From Actinoplanes teichomyceticus ATCC 31121 (lineage in GTDB: Bacteria > Actinomycetota > Actinomycetes > Mycobacteriales > Micromonosporaceae): 64,000 nt of DNA. The translations under genes and the position numbers were made by a program. The stretch covers positions 248,001-312,000 of the forward strand of contig NZ_CP023865.1 of the NCBI RefSeq assembly GCF_003711105.1, given 5' to 3'. The notes under the pieces are model-generated. The model was not told the DNA's origin. It was given only the letters and a program-made list of their open reading frames with translations, and did no database searches. The stretch's first letter is position 1, and each line of letters starts with the position of its first letter. This document shows, piece after piece, positions 36,841 through 46,084 of this stretch.

Positions 36841-37707
36841 CGGCGCCTCCTGGTGCAGGAAGTGGCCGGCGCCGGGGATCAGACGCCACTCGTACGGGGC
36901 GGTGACGTACCGCCCGGAGCCCTGCGCCGTACGCGGCAGGATCGCGGTGTCCAGGGCGCCGTGCAACTGCAGGGTGGGCATGCCGAGCGGCTGCTGCATC
37001 AGCTTGACGAACCGGTAGCCCTGCAGCCGGAGAGCGCTGCGCGCCACCCAGCGGTACGCCTCCAGCGCGCAGAACGACGCCTGCGGGATCTGCATCGCCT
37101 GCCGGCACCGGTACGAATAGTCTGCGAACTCCGGCGTGGCCGCCCACTGCGGGCTGCTCCAGTGCGCCATCAGCTCGCCGATGAGCGCCGCGTCGTCCCG
37201 GGTGAGCACGTGCTCGTAGCGCGGCACCTGGAAGCGCAGGATGGTCGCGGACGCCGCGAACTGCCCGCGCGGGTCGGCGAAGAGCGCGGCCCGTAGCCGC
37301 AGCGGGTGCGCCGCGCCGAGCACCACCAGGCGATTGATCAGTTTGGGGTGGAACGCGGCGGCCGCCCAGCCGATCATCCCGCCGGCCCCGGTCCCGACGA
37401 TCGTGGCGGAACGCTCGCCGAGCGCCCGGATCAGGCCGGTCACGTCGGCGGCCATGGTGTAGCCGTCGTACCCCCGCGGGGGTTTGTCGCTGGCGCCGTA
37501 ACCCCGCAGGTCGATGGCGGCGGCGCGGTAGCCGGCGTCGGCGACACGGGTCATGATGTCGTGCCAGGCCCACCAGAACTCGGGGAACCCGTGGAGGAAG
37601 AGGACGAGCGGGCCGGTGCCCGCCTCCACCACGTGGAAGCGGCTGCCGTTGGCGCCGACGAAACGGTGGGTCCACGGCCCCTCTTCCAACACCACCGACT
37701 CGTCCAT
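36793..37707 (-). CDS. alpha/beta-hydrolase, epoxide-hydrolase-like (EphE type), nucleophile missing
   Basis: 304 aa. Epoxide-hydrolase features: the HGxP oxyanion motif in LFLHGFPEFWWAW (residues ~37-49), RGYGASDKPPRGYDGY, a cap domain, an acid in LHGALDTA (Asp253) and the catalytic His in GAGHFLH (His282). The nucleophile elbow reads G105-T-G107-A-G109, so the Asp or Ser expected at 107 is Gly. It may therefore be non-hydrolytic or use another chemistry. As I recall, EphE of M. tuberculosis also departs from the canonical elbow. ATG 37707 has TAGGCT ending 6 nt upstream, suggesting a leaderless message. The 3' end is amplified downstream. Confidence 0.85.
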   Translation of the reverse strand: MDESVVLEEGPWTHRFVGANGSRFHVVEAGTGPLVLFLHGFPEFWWAWHDIMTRVADAGYRAAAIDLRGYGASDKPPRGYDGYTMAADVTGLIRALGERSATIVGTGAGGMIGWAAAAFHPKLINRLVVLGAAHPLRLRAALFADPRGQFAASATILRFQVPRYEHVLTRDDAALIGELMAHWSSPQWAATPEFADYSYRCRQAMQIPQASFCALEAYRWVARSALRLQGYRFVKLMQQPLGMPTLQLHGALDTAILPRTAQGSGRYVTAPYEWRLIPGAGHFLHQEAPDVVTGEILRWLKTPA

Positions 37708-37767
37708 GCGGCCAGCCTATGCTCCGGTGTCACGGACGGCGTCAGGCACTCGTGATCCCGGCCGGGA

Positions 37768-38271
37768 TCATCCGATCGGTTGCGCCTCGGTCATCGCCAT
37801 CAGCCGGCCCGGCCCGCAGTAGATCTTCAACAGGGTGGTCTCCACCTTCACCTTGACCCGGTCCCCGGCGGTCAGCTTGATGCCCTCGGTGGAGTAGAGG
37901 GCGTACCGGGTGCCGTCGTCGGCCGTGAGCCCGTAGCAGGGACCACTGCCACCGCGGGTGACCATGCCGGCCACCCAGCCGTTGTCGGGCAGGTTGTCGG
38001 TGGGCTCACGGGGTGGCTTGGCCGGATTCGTGAGGGTGGGCAGTGGCGCCGGGCTGGACGACTCGGGCCGCTGCGAGGCCGCGGTGGCGGCGGACGACGG
38101 GCCGGTGGCGGCGGACGACGGGCCGGTGGCGGCCGGCGAGCCGGTCGTGGAGGTCACCGGAGCCGGGGCCGAGGGGGCCGGGGACGGGGCGCCGGAGGAG
38201 GCTCCGCATCCGGCGGCGAGGGTGCCTGCGGCCATGGCGATGCCGACCCGGAACGTGTGGTGACTGCGCAT
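37768..38271 (-). CDS. putative lipoprotein
   Basis: 167 aa. Signal peptide with lipobox LAAGC (Cys22), then a Ser/Pro/Thr/Ala-rich linker (~residues 23-90) containing duplicated GPSSAAT, then a compact C-terminal domain of ~75 residues with two cysteines (GPCYGLTADDGTRYALYS and LLKIYCGPGRL). The C-terminal part looks like a small beta-barrel. Exported and lipid-anchored by prediction. Function unknown. Confidence 0.75.
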   Translation of the reverse strand: MRSHHTFRVGIAMAAGTLAAGCGASSGAPSPAPSAPAPVTSTTGSPAATGPSSAATGPSSAATAASQRPESSSPAPLPTLTNPAKPPREPTDNLPDNGWVAGMVTRGGSGPCYGLTADDGTRYALYSTEGIKLTAGDRVKVKVETTLLKIYCGPGRLMAMTEAQPIG

Positions 38272-38355
38272 CAGATCATCCTTCCCGCGCGGAGCGTCGA
38301 CGGTGGGACGAATCGCGGCGCGTGACGGTTCCCGTTTCTCCGGGACGGAAAAGGG

Positions 38356-38387
38356 GCAGCGCCCGGGAGTAGGGTCCCGGGCGCTGC
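38356..38387 (-). terminator. terminator of the M6 metalloprotease gene
   Basis: GCAGCGCCCGGGA (38356-38368) and its exact complement at 38375-38387 form a 13-bp stem with a 6-nt loop. On the minus strand it lies 17 nt past the protease stop and is followed by CCCCTTTTCC. It could also block transcription from the lipoprotein promoter side. Confidence 0.75.
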
Positions 38388-38403
38388 TGGTGGTGCTGGT
38401 GGA

Positions 38404-40815
38404 TCAGTAGACCGCGACGGTCATCGAGGTGCCGAGCTGGCTCAGCACCGCGATCTTGACACCGACCGCCGGCAGCTTGACGCCGTGGTTGGGCAGCTCG
38501 TCGTAGTAGTACTTGTCCTTGTCGTTGAAGATCGGGTCACCGAGCTGCGGCTTGATGACCGACTCCGCGCCGTTGAGGTGCAGGGTCATGCCGTCGGTCG
38601 GGAACAGGCTGAACGGGGCGTCGTACACCTGGACCCGGGAACGCCACGGAACACCGGTGGGGTTGTTGACCGGCTTCGGGTGCGCGTCGATGTAGAGGTT
38701 GCGTCCCGTACCCGGGTGCTCGTTGGTGTTGTTGTCGACCTGCGAGGTGTCCCAGTACGAGATCAGCAGACCGGTCTGGTAGTTGTAGTGCTCCACCCAG
38801 TCCGGCTTGGTGTTCAGCCAGCCGAAGTTGTACGGGCCGGTCGCCAGGTACTTGTCGTACGAGGTGTAGCTGCGGTAACCGGCGATGTAGTAGTTCGGGT
38901 ACTTGCTGGTGCTGGTGGCGCCGACGATCGAGAAACCGTCCGCGGTCCACGTCGAGGTGCCCTCGGCGCCCTCGGTGGAGAGGACCGCGCCGTCGGCGGT
39001 GACGGTCAGCTCGTCGCCGAAGAAACCACCCTCGGAGACGCCACCGTCGGTGACGTAGTGCAGGCGGAACTGGATGCTCTTGCCCGCGTACGCGTTCAGC
39101 GGCACCTCGATCGGCACCCAGGCGTTGCCGGTGGAGCCGGTCAGCGCCGGGCTGCCGCTGCCGTCCTTGCGGAAGGGCTCGCCGCCGACGGTGCCGTCCA
39201 GCTTGGTCCAGTTGGCCCCGCCGTCGGTGGACGCCTCGAAGTACAGGTAGTCGTAGTCCTCCTCGATCGCGTACCGGCCCTGGAGCGAGACGCTCGCGGC
39301 GCTCTTGCCGGTCAGGTCGATCGTCTTGGACAGCGAGTTGTTCAGGTCGTCCGCGTTGCCGGAGAAGAACTGCTTGCTACCGGCGAACGGGGCGCCCAGG
39401 TCGGTGGTGACCTCCTTGTCCGGGAGGTTCACCACCACGGCCTGCTTCTTGTCGGTGTTGTACTCCTCCGGGCCGAGCTTGACGACCTTCTTGTCGCCCG
39501 CCTTGACCGACGCGTAGTTGAGCCAGCCCAGCTGCAGCTTGTTCCACGCGCCGAGGTCGCCCGGGTGGGTGCCGATGCCCTGGTCGCCCTTGGCGCTGAG
39601 CCGGCTCTGCGCCATCAGGGTCCAGTGCTCGTTGCTGTTGTCGCCGAGACCGCTGGTGTCGTAGTCGTCCGGGAGGCCCAGGTCGTGGGCGTACTCGTGG
39701 ACGAAGACGCTCAGGCCGCCGTTCTCCGGCTGGATGGTGTAGTCGCCGACCCAGATGCCGCTGTTGCCGATCTGGGCGCCGCCGAGCAGGTTGCCCGTCG
39801 GGCCGGTGCGGCCGGCGTCGGTCGAGTACGCGTACCAGCGGTGGCTCCAGACCGCGTCCTCACCCTGGGACGGGTCACCGTCGGCCTGGTCACCGCCGGC
39901 GTGGACGATCTGGAAGTGGTCGAGGTACCCGTCCGGCTCGTTGAAGTTGCCGTCGCCGTCGAAGTCGTACCGGTCGTACTGGTCGTACTGCTGCAGGTCC
40001 GCCTTGATCGCGGCGTCGGTCTTGCCGGCCGCCTTCTGGTCGGCGTACCACTGGGTGACCGCGTCGTTGACCAGCGCCCAGACGTTGGTGCAGTTGCTGC
40101 TGTTGCAGACCGCCGGGTCGTCACCGTTGGCGTCGGTCGGGTTGTCGTTGGACCGGCCGTACCGGGCCTCGTTGTACTTGACCTTGACCCAGTCGGACAC
40201 CTCGCCGTCCACGCTGTAACGCCCGGACGACTGGGTCTCGAAGTAGGTCTTCACCGACTCGACGTCCTTGCCGGTGCCGAAGTACAGCTTCCGGAAGTAC
40301 TCGGGGGAGTAGTCGGCCTGCCAGATCGTGGAGTTGTCGACCTTGCGGTCCGGCTCCGGGATCGCGTTGTGCAGCGGGCCCTCGAAGGTCGACGGTCCGG
40401 CGTACGCCTCGGTCGTGTCCTTGTCGGGGAAGCTCGGGTGCCGCTCGCTGCCGAACTCCGTGAGAATCACGAAGATCTTGTCGGTCCGCTCGCGGCCCAG
40501 CTCGACGTACTGGTTGCGGCCCGGGTGACCGAAGCCGCCGTTGCCGTATGTCCGGCCCAGGTTGACGACCTTGCTGCCGTTGCGGCTCTCCACCTTGGAC
40601 TTGCCGCTGACCAGCTGGGAGACGGCTTCCTCGCGCAGCGCGCGACGCTTCTCCTCGAGGGGGTTCGGCAGATCGTCGATCGGGGCGTCGGGCGCCTCGT
40701 TCTGTGCCACCGGAGTCGGTTCTGCCGCCGGGGCCGCCGCGGCCAGGGTCGGAGTCATGGCTCCGACGCTGGTCACCATAGCGGCGCCGAGCAGTCCCGC
40801 GACTACCTTGCGCAC
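38404..40815 (-). CDS. secreted M6-family metalloprotease (immune inhibitor A-like)
   Basis: 803 aa. Signal peptide of ~28 residues (MRKVVAGLLGAAMVTSVGAM then an Ala-rich cleavage zone), propeptide, and catalytic domain with the zinc motif HEYAHDLGLPD near residue 375. A region with DRYDFDGDGNFNEPDGYLDH looks calcium-binding. The C-terminal half contains beta-sandwich/MAM-like and immune-inhibitor-A C-terminal modules. It degrades extracellular proteins. GTG 40815 follows CGGAGG at 9 nt. Well-formed terminator downstream and a 9-bp palindrome upstream. Full family length. Confidence 0.93.
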   Translation of the reverse strand: MRKVVAGLLGAAMVTSVGAMTPTLAAAAPAAEPTPVAQNEAPDAPIDDLPNPLEEKRRALREEAVSQLVSGKSKVESRNGSKVVNLGRTYGNGGFGHPGRNQYVELGRERTDKIFVILTEFGSERHPSFPDKDTTEAYAGPSTFEGPLHNAIPEPDRKVDNSTIWQADYSPEYFRKLYFGTGKDVESVKTYFETQSSGRYSVDGEVSDWVKVKYNEARYGRSNDNPTDANGDDPAVCNSSNCTNVWALVNDAVTQWYADQKAAGKTDAAIKADLQQYDQYDRYDFDGDGNFNEPDGYLDHFQIVHAGGDQADGDPSQGEDAVWSHRWYAYSTDAGRTGPTGNLLGGAQIGNSGIWVGDYTIQPENGGLSVFVHEYAHDLGLPDDYDTSGLGDNSNEHWTLMAQSRLSAKGDQGIGTHPGDLGAWNKLQLGWLNYASVKAGDKKVVKLGPEEYNTDKKQAVVVNLPDKEVTTDLGAPFAGSKQFFSGNADDLNNSLSKTIDLTGKSAASVSLQGRYAIEEDYDYLYFEASTDGGANWTKLDGTVGGEPFRKDGSGSPALTGSTGNAWVPIEVPLNAYAGKSIQFRLHYVTDGGVSEGGFFGDELTVTADGAVLSTEGAEGTSTWTADGFSIVGATSTSKYPNYYIAGYRSYTSYDKYLATGPYNFGWLNTKPDWVEHYNYQTGLLISYWDTSQVDNNTNEHPGTGRNLYIDAHPKPVNNPTGVPWRSRVQVYDAPFSLFPTDGMTLHLNGAESVIKPQLGDPIFNDKDKYYYDELPNHGVKLPAVGVKIAVLSQLGTSMTVAVY

Positions 40816-40955
40816 TACGTTTACCTCCGTTTTTGCGGCCGGGCACGGTGTGCCGGACCCAGCGTCAAACGGCCCCGGGGTTCGGGACTAACGGTGAACG
40901 TATGCAAACAAGCCGATGTTCGGGGAACGGACAGGAGATTGATGACCAATGGTTA

Positions 40956-40980
40956 CGTGATATGGCCAGGTCATATCACG
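40956..40980. promoter_or_regulatory. 9-bp perfect palindrome upstream of the M6 protease gene
   Basis: CGTGATATG (40956-40964) and CATATCACG (40972-40980) are exact complements separated by 7 bp. It is AT-rich compared with its surroundings and lies ~140 bp upstream of the protease start, between it and the acs terminator. Likely a dimeric regulator site; the regulator is unknown. Confidence 0.5.
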
Positions 40981-41000
40981 GTAGTAGGCATAAAGGACAA

Positions 41001-41032
41001 AAAGGCTGGTGGCGCGAACGCCACCAGCCTTT
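41001..41032 (-). terminator. terminator of acs
   Basis: AAAGGCTGGTGGCG (41001-41014), loop CGAA, and CGCCACCAGCCTTT (41019-41032) form a perfect 14-bp stem ending in A/T runs on both sides. It lies 11 nt beyond the acs stop on the minus strand, the best intrinsic terminator in the window. Confidence 0.9.
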
Positions 41033-41043
41033 ATAGGTGATCG

Positions 41044-43029
41044 TCAGTCTTCTGACCGCGTCGACTGCATACCGGACGAGATGAGATCCATGACGGTCGA
41101 GTCCTGCAACGTCGTGACGTCACCCAGCGACCGGTTCTCCGCCACGTCCCGCAGCAACCGGCGCATGATCTTGCCGGACCTGGTCTTCGGCAGCTCGGCG
41201 ACCAGCATGATCTGCCGCGGCTTGGCGATCGGGCCGAGCGTCCTGGCCACGTGGTTGCGCAGCTCCTTGATCAGTTCCTCGCCGGCGGTGCCGTCGGTCG
41301 CCACGTTGCCGCGCGGGATGGCGAACGCGACGATCGCCTGCCCGGTGGTCGGGTCGGTCGCGCCGACCACCGCCGCCTCGGCCACCGCCGGATGCGACAC
41401 CAGCGCCGACTCCACCTCGGTGGTGGAGATGTTGTGGCCGGAGACCAGCATCACGTCGTCCACCCGGCCGAGCAGCCAGAGCGCGCCGTCGGAGTCCTTC
41501 TTCGCCCCGTCACCGGCGAAGTAGATCCACCGGTCCCCGTCGCCCGCGCCGGCGCCGAAGCGCGACCAGTACGTGTCGATGAACCGCTGGTCGTCGCCCC
41601 AGATCGTGCGCAGCATCGACGGCCACGGCTCGGTCAGCACCAGGAAGCCACCACCGCCGTTGGGCACCGGCTGCGCCTGGTCGTCGACGACGTCCGCGCC
41701 GACGCCGGGCAGCGGGGTCATCGCCGAACCGGGCTTGGCCGCGGTCACGCCCGGCAGCGGCGAGATCATCACAGCGCCGGTCTCGGTCTGCCACCAGGTG
41801 TCCACGACCGGGGTGCGCTCGTGGCCGACGTGCTGCCGGTACCACATCCACGCCTCGGGGTTGATCGGCTCACCGACGCTGCCGAGCACCCGCAGCGAGG
41901 ACAGGTCGTACCGGGCGGGGATGTCGTCGCCCCACTTCATCATGGTGCGGATCAGCGTCGGCGCGGTGTAGAGGATCGACACCTTGTACCTGTCGACGAT
42001 CTGCCAGAACCGGCCGCGGTCCGGGGTGTCCGGGGTGCCCTCGTACATCACCTGGGTGGCGCCGTTGGAGAGCGGGCCGTAGACGATGTAGGAGTGACCG
42101 GTCACCCAGCCGATGTCCGCCGTGCACCAGTAGACGTCGGTCTCCGGCTTCAAGTCGAAGACCGCGTTGTGGGTGTAGGAGGTCTGGGTCAGGTAGCCGC
42201 CGGTGGTGTGCAGGATGCCCTTCGGCTTACCGGTGGTGCCGGAGGTGTAGAGGATGAAGAGCGGGTGCTCGGCGTCGAACGCCGGCGCCTTGTGCTCCGG
42301 GCTGGCCTGCTCGACCGTCTCGTGCCACCACTTGTCCCGGTCGGTCCAGCCGACCTCCTGGCCGGTGCGGCGGACCACCAGCACGTGTTCGATGCTCGCG
42401 CACCGAGCCACCGCCTCGTCCACGGTCGGCTTCAGCGCGGACGGCTTGCCCCGGCGGTATCCGCCGTCGGCGGTGATCACCACCTTGGCGTCGGCGTCCT
42501 GGATCCGGGTGGACAGCGCGTCCACCGAGAAACCACCGAACACCACGCTGTGCGTGGCGCCGATCCGGGCGCAGGCGAGCATCGCCACCGCGGCCTCCGG
42601 GATCATCGGCAGGTAGATCGCGACCCGGTCGCCCGCGGCGACCCCGAGGTCGGTCAAGGTGTTGGCCGCCTGCGAGACGAGCTTGAGCAGTTCCGCGTAC
42701 GTGATGGTGCGGGTGTCGCCGGGCTCGCCCTCCCAGTGGATGGCGACCCGGTCGCCGTTGCCGGCCTCGACGTGCCGGTCCACGCAGTTGTACGCGACGT
42801 TCAGCTCGCCGCCGACGAACCACTTGGCGAACGGCGGGTTGGACCAGTCCAGCACCTGATCCCACGGCTTGGCCCAGGTGAGCCGCTCGGCCTGGCGCGC
42901 CCAGTAGGCGAGCCGGTCGGCGGCGGCCTCCTCGTACGCGTCGGCCTTGACGTTGGCGGCGGCCGCAAGATCGGCGGGCGGCGGGAACTGCCGCGTCTCC
43001 GAGTACAGATTCTCCAGTGTCTCGCTCAT
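41044..43029 (-). CDS. acs: acetyl-CoA synthetase
   Basis: 661 aa AMP-forming enzyme, acetate + ATP + CoA to acetyl-CoA. Motifs are the P-loop-like [13 protein letters not shown] (about residue 262), DTWWQTETG and the C-terminal [14 protein letters not shown], whose Lys is the usual acetylation site. ATG 43029 was chosen with AGGAG upstream and a start [13 protein letters not shown] typical of the family. Single gene with its own strong terminator. The gene order acs then pseudo-Fic and HAD resembles Rv3667-Rv3661. Confidence 0.96.
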   Translation of the reverse strand: MSETLENLYSETRQFPPPADLAAAANVKADAYEEAAADRLAYWARQAERLTWAKPWDQVLDWSNPPFAKWFVGGELNVAYNCVDRHVEAGNGDRVAIHWEGEPGDTRTITYAELLKLVSQAANTLTDLGVAAGDRVAIYLPMIPEAAVAMLACARIGATHSVVFGGFSVDALSTRIQDADAKVVITADGGYRRGKPSALKPTVDEAVARCASIEHVLVVRRTGQEVGWTDRDKWWHETVEQASPEHKAPAFDAEHPLFILYTSGTTGKPKGILHTTGGYLTQTSYTHNAVFDLKPETDVYWCTADIGWVTGHSYIVYGPLSNGATQVMYEGTPDTPDRGRFWQIVDRYKVSILYTAPTLIRTMMKWGDDIPARYDLSSLRVLGSVGEPINPEAWMWYRQHVGHERTPVVDTWWQTETGAVMISPLPGVTAAKPGSAMTPLPGVGADVVDDQAQPVPNGGGGFLVLTEPWPSMLRTIWGDDQRFIDTYWSRFGAGAGDGDRWIYFAGDGAKKDSDGALWLLGRVDDVMLVSGHNISTTEVESALVSHPAVAEAAVVGATDPTTGQAIVAFAIPRGNVATDGTAGEELIKELRNHVARTLGPIAKPRQIMLVAELPKTRSGKIMRRLLRDVAENRSLGDVTTLQDSTVMDLISSGMQSTRSED

Positions 43030-43240
43030 GAGGGCGGCTCCTCTGCCATGACCGGGGTCTCTACGTTGCACACTAGTTCTGGCCGGGGGTCCGGCGAAGG
43101 CTTGCGCGGCGGGCGCGCGCCCGATGGCGTCGTGCGCGCGCCGAATGACGTCCGCGTGAGCGGTCCTGCGCGAATCTTGCCAGTTGCACTCGTGTTTGTG
43201 CACCCCGTGTTTCCACGGGTTTACCGGTTACCGTGTTCGA

Positions 43241-43972
43241 GTGGATCCACTAGCACCCCTGCTCGACCTCGCTGACGTCGCTGAAGCCCTGGCCGCGGCC
43301 CGGGACAGCGTCGACACCGCCATGCGGCACCGCGCCCTGCGCCGGCACGGCGGCCAGGTCGCCGCCGAGGCCAGCCTGCGCGCCGCGGTCGCCAGCGCCG
43401 CGCTCGAGGGCAACCGTCACGACCTGGACGACGTCCGGGCCGGCACCGTCACCGACCCGGTCCTGCAGGGCGCGCTGCGGGTCGCCGAGGGAGTCGGCGG
43501 CCTGGTCGACCTCTGGCCCCGCGCACCCCGCCAGGTCCTGGCCAAGCTGCACGTGCTGGCCGCGCGCGGCGTGGTGCCGACCGAGCACCTGGGCCGGCTC
43601 ACCGGCGGCGCCGAGCGGATCGACGCGCTCGCCGCGCTGGTCGCCGGCAACGAGGAGACCCCGCCGCTGCTGCTGGCCGCGATCGTGCACGCCGAGCTCA
43701 TCACGCTGCGCCCGTTCGCCGGCCCGGCCGGCGTGGTGGCCCGGGCCGCCGCCCGGCTCACCCTGATCGGCCGTGGATTCGACCCGCGCGGCCTGGTCAC
43801 GGTCGAGGTGGGGCACCTCGCCCGCGAGCCGGAGTACGTCGGTTCGGCGGGCGCCTACGCGACCGGGACACCGGACGGCCTGCGCTCCTGGCTGCGTCAC
43901 TACGCGGCGGCCGTCACGGCCGGCGCCGAGGAGATCACCACGATCGGCGACGGAGTGCTGGCCACCGTCTGA
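43241..43972 (+). CDS. Fic-like protein with degenerate active site
   Basis: 243 aa. The N-terminal motif SAALEGNRHDLDDV (about residues 53-66) resembles the start of Fic domains (S-x-x-IEGN). At about residue 150, HAELITLRPFAGPAGVVARA occupies the place of the Fic motif HPFxDGNGRxxR. Here the catalytic His is Arg and the GNGR loop is rewritten, so AMP transfer is unlikely. It corresponds by position to the conserved Rv3662c-type gene next to acs. GTG 43241 lies 6 nt after TACCGT, suggesting a leaderless message. The next gene starts 33 bp downstream. The fold assignment is from motif resemblance only. Confidence 0.65.
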   Translation: MDPLAPLLDLADVAEALAAARDSVDTAMRHRALRRHGGQVAAEASLRAAVASAALEGNRHDLDDVRAGTVTDPVLQGALRVAEGVGGLVDLWPRAPRQVLAKLHVLAARGVVPTEHLGRLTGGAERIDALAALVAGNEETPPLLLAAIVHAELITLRPFAGPAGVVARAAARLTLIGRGFDPRGLVTVEVGHLAREPEYVGSAGAYATGTPDGLRSWLRHYAAAVTAGAEEITTIGDGVLATV

Positions 43973-44005
43973 CCCGTGATCGTCTCGCCGTCGCATAATC
44001 TCCGG

Positions 44006-44488
44006 GTGGCTGACAACTGGGTGCGTCCCTACGAGCCCGGCTCCGGACGGTGGCTCGTGATCGCCTGGGAGGCGTTCGCGCTGACCCTGCTGACCTGGGC
44101 ATCCATCCGGCAGTTCGACCTGATGGGGCACGGCGTGCGAGTGGTCGCCGGCCTGCTCGCCGCGGTCTGGGTGGTCGGCGCGTGGCGCATCCTGCGGCTC
44201 GGCGTCTACGTCAGCGCGGAGGGTGTGCTGATCCGCGGGCTGCTGCGGTCCCGGGCGATGCGGTGGCGCGACATCGCCGGGGTGCGGCTGCACCGCGCCA
44301 CCCACCGGCTCGGCCCGTGGCAGATCGAGAGCGGGAACACGGTGCTGCTGGAGCGCACGGACGGCGCGACCGTGCACACCGAGCTGTGGGAGAGGGGCAT
44401 GGACTTCCACTCCCGCCCCACGGTGTTCCGCGCTGTCTACCAGGAGATCCGCAACCGGCACCGGAGCGCCGCGGCCGGGCCCCACTGA
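44006..44488 (+). CDS. membrane protein with bacterial PH-like domain
   Basis: 160 aa from GTG 44006. Two transmembrane helices (about residues 17-62: WLVIAWEAFALTLLTWASI and VRVVAGLLAAVWVVGAWRI), then a PH-like beta domain (VYVSAEGVLIRGLLRSRAMRWRDIAGVRL) facing the cytoplasm. CATAAT ends 6 nt upstream of the GTG, fitting a leaderless promoter; GTG 43976 is an alternative. Function unknown. Confidence 0.75.
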   Translation: MADNWVRPYEPGSGRWLVIAWEAFALTLLTWASIRQFDLMGHGVRVVAGLLAAVWVVGAWRILRLGVYVSAEGVLIRGLLRSRAMRWRDIAGVRLHRATHRLGPWQIESGNTVLLERTDGATVHTELWERGMDFHSRPTVFRAVYQEIRNRHRSAAAGPH

Positions 44489-44910
44489 GCTGTCGCGCCC
44501 GACGGAAGAGCCGGCGTCCCGTGCGGGGGCGCCGGCTGCGCGCGTCCGGACCGGGTTATCAAGCGTGCACCTGGGTCGTTGTCGACAGTCCAGCAACCTG
44601 GTGGCGATGATCCCCGTGACGGCGGAAGCACCACCTGCGGCGCAGGTCCCGTCGCAACGTGCCTGCCGTGGCTGATCGCGCGTGGGTTCCCGGTGGCCGT
44701 GCACGGGGCTCGATCATCCGGTCAACGCCGGGTTTCTCGTTGGCCCCGCACCTCCTTTCTACGCCGCCGCGGGCATGATCACCAGCGATCAGCCGGGCAA
44801 ATCCCGCGTTTCGCTATTACTCGGACCAATGCCATCCGCGCAGGTCGCTGTGTGGGCGGGTCGGGGCGGCGGACCGCCGGGCGGGGCGGCTGCCGCTTCG
44901 GGCCGCTGCC

Positions 44911-45037
44911 GGAAGCGGCGTCCCCTTTCCCGCCTGGCGCGCCGGTGGCGGAAGCGGCGTCCCCTTTCCCGCCTGGCGCGCCGGTGGCGGAAGCGGCGTC
45001 CCCTTCCCCGCTTCGCGCGCCGGTGGCGGAAGCGGAG
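44911..45037 (-). repeat. 39-bp tandem array downstream of the HAD gene
   Basis: GGAAGCGGCG recurs at 44911, 44950 and 44989, with a partial copy at 45028, an exact 39-bp period. The unit contains GGCGCGCCGGTGGCGG, which differs by one base from GGCGCGCCGGTGACGG inside the 3' end of the HAD gene (near 45124-45139), so it may derive from that gene end. The rest of the 44489-45104 gap holds nothing else I recognise. Confidence 0.75.
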
Positions 45038-45104
45038 ACGGGGAGGCGCGCGGCGGGGCGCGTGGTCGCGGGCGGGCGGGGTGGGGCGTACCGGAAAGGA
45101 AACC

Positions 45105-45905
45105 TCAGGCGACCGCGGCCCGGGCGCGCCGGTGACGGCCGTAGAGGGCGACGCCGATGGCGACGCCGACGCCGACGCCGAGGGCGGCGGCGACCGGGAC
45201 CGCCGGGCGGTCCCGCAGGCGTTTGCCGAGGGCGATGGGGTGCCGGAATTCCAGTACGGGCCAGGAGCGCTCGATCGCGACGCGGCGCAGCGCCCGGTCC
45301 GGGTTGACCACGCTGGGATGGCCGACCGCCTCCAGCATCGGCAGGTCGCTGCTGGAGTCGGAGTAGGCGAAGCACTGACTCAGGTCGTAACCCCGGGTGG
45401 CGGCCAACTCCCGGATGCCGATCACCTTGGCCGGACCGGCCGAGTAGAACTCCACCTCGCCGCTGTAGCGGCCGTCGACGATGGCCATCCGGGTGGCGAT
45501 CACGTCGACGATGCCGAGCAGCGCACCGATCGGGCGGACCATCTCGTCACCGGACGCGGAGACCAGCACGACGTCCCGGCCGGCCGCCTGGTGCTCCGCG
45601 ATCAGCGCGGCGGCCTCGGCGTAGACATACGGATTGATCAGCTCGTTGAGCGTCTCGGCGACGATCTGCTGCACCTGCTCGACCCGCCAGCCCTTGCACA
45701 GCGTGGCGAGGTAGTCGCGGGTGCGGGCCATGGCCTGCTCGTCGGTGCCGCCGCCGAGCCGGAACATCAGCTGGGCATAGGCGGATTTCACCACGTCGCG
45801 GCGGTTGATCAGGCCATCCCGATAGAACGGCCGTCCGAAGGCCAGTGCGCTGGACTTGGCGATGACGGTCTTGTCGAGGTCGAAAAAGGCGGCGCTGGGG
45901 CCCAC
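45105..45905 (-). CDS. HAD-superfamily (SerB-like, IB) phosphatase with C-terminal hydrophobic segment
   Basis: 266 aa from GTG 45905. HAD motif I FFDLDKTVIAKSS, motif II VLVSASGDE, motif III/IV AYSDSSSDLPMLEAVG. A C-terminal hydrophobic stretch (VPVAAALGVGVGVAIGVAL) probably anchors it in the membrane. The class includes phosphoserine phosphatases and lysophosphatidic acid phosphatase-like proteins; the substrate is unknown. TACACT ends 8 nt before the GTG; an upstream in-frame start at 45926 exists. It is the positional counterpart of Rv3661, next to the 6C RNA. Confidence 0.88.
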   Translation of the reverse strand: MGPSAAFFDLDKTVIAKSSALAFGRPFYRDGLINRRDVVKSAYAQLMFRLGGGTDEQAMARTRDYLATLCKGWRVEQVQQIVAETLNELINPYVYAEAAALIAEHQAAGRDVVLVSASGDEMVRPIGALLGIVDVIATRMAIVDGRYSGEVEFYSAGPAKVIGIRELAATRGYDLSQCFAYSDSSSDLPMLEAVGHPSVVNPDRALRRVAIERSWPVLEFRHPIALGKRLRDRPAVPVAAALGVGVGVAIGVALYGRHRRARAAVA

Positions 45906-46050
45906 GGGCCGAAAGTGTAGCCGCAAGGCGTGGGCGCGCGAGTACCCCTTTCATCGTGACGCCGAGTGAAATCGGGCAGAAAGGCAGGGACCTTGCATCA
46001 AGTTACATTTGGGTACTCGACTGCCGCCTCAGTCTGAGGCAGACTTGTGT

Positions 46051-46078
46051 TTGCGACCGGGAAGTGTGTTGTTACCGT
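46051..46078 (+). promoter_or_regulatory. promoter of the 6C RNA
   Basis: TTGCGA (46051-46056), 16-bp spacer, TACCGT (46073-46078), implying a start near 46085. A small palindrome GCCTCA-GTC-TGAGGC lies just upstream (46026-46040) and might be an operator. Confidence 0.5.
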
Positions 46079-46084
46079 CGCGTC

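Noticed and set aside
38485..41040. 851-residue open frame opposite the M6 metalloprotease
   Set aside because: Translation is Val/Arg/Leu-biased antisense sequence with no domain; the minus-strand protease has signal peptide and HExxH motif.
43241..43972. Active Fic AMP-transferase or toxin
   Set aside because: Catalytic His and GNGR loop are not present, and no antitoxin gene is adjacent.
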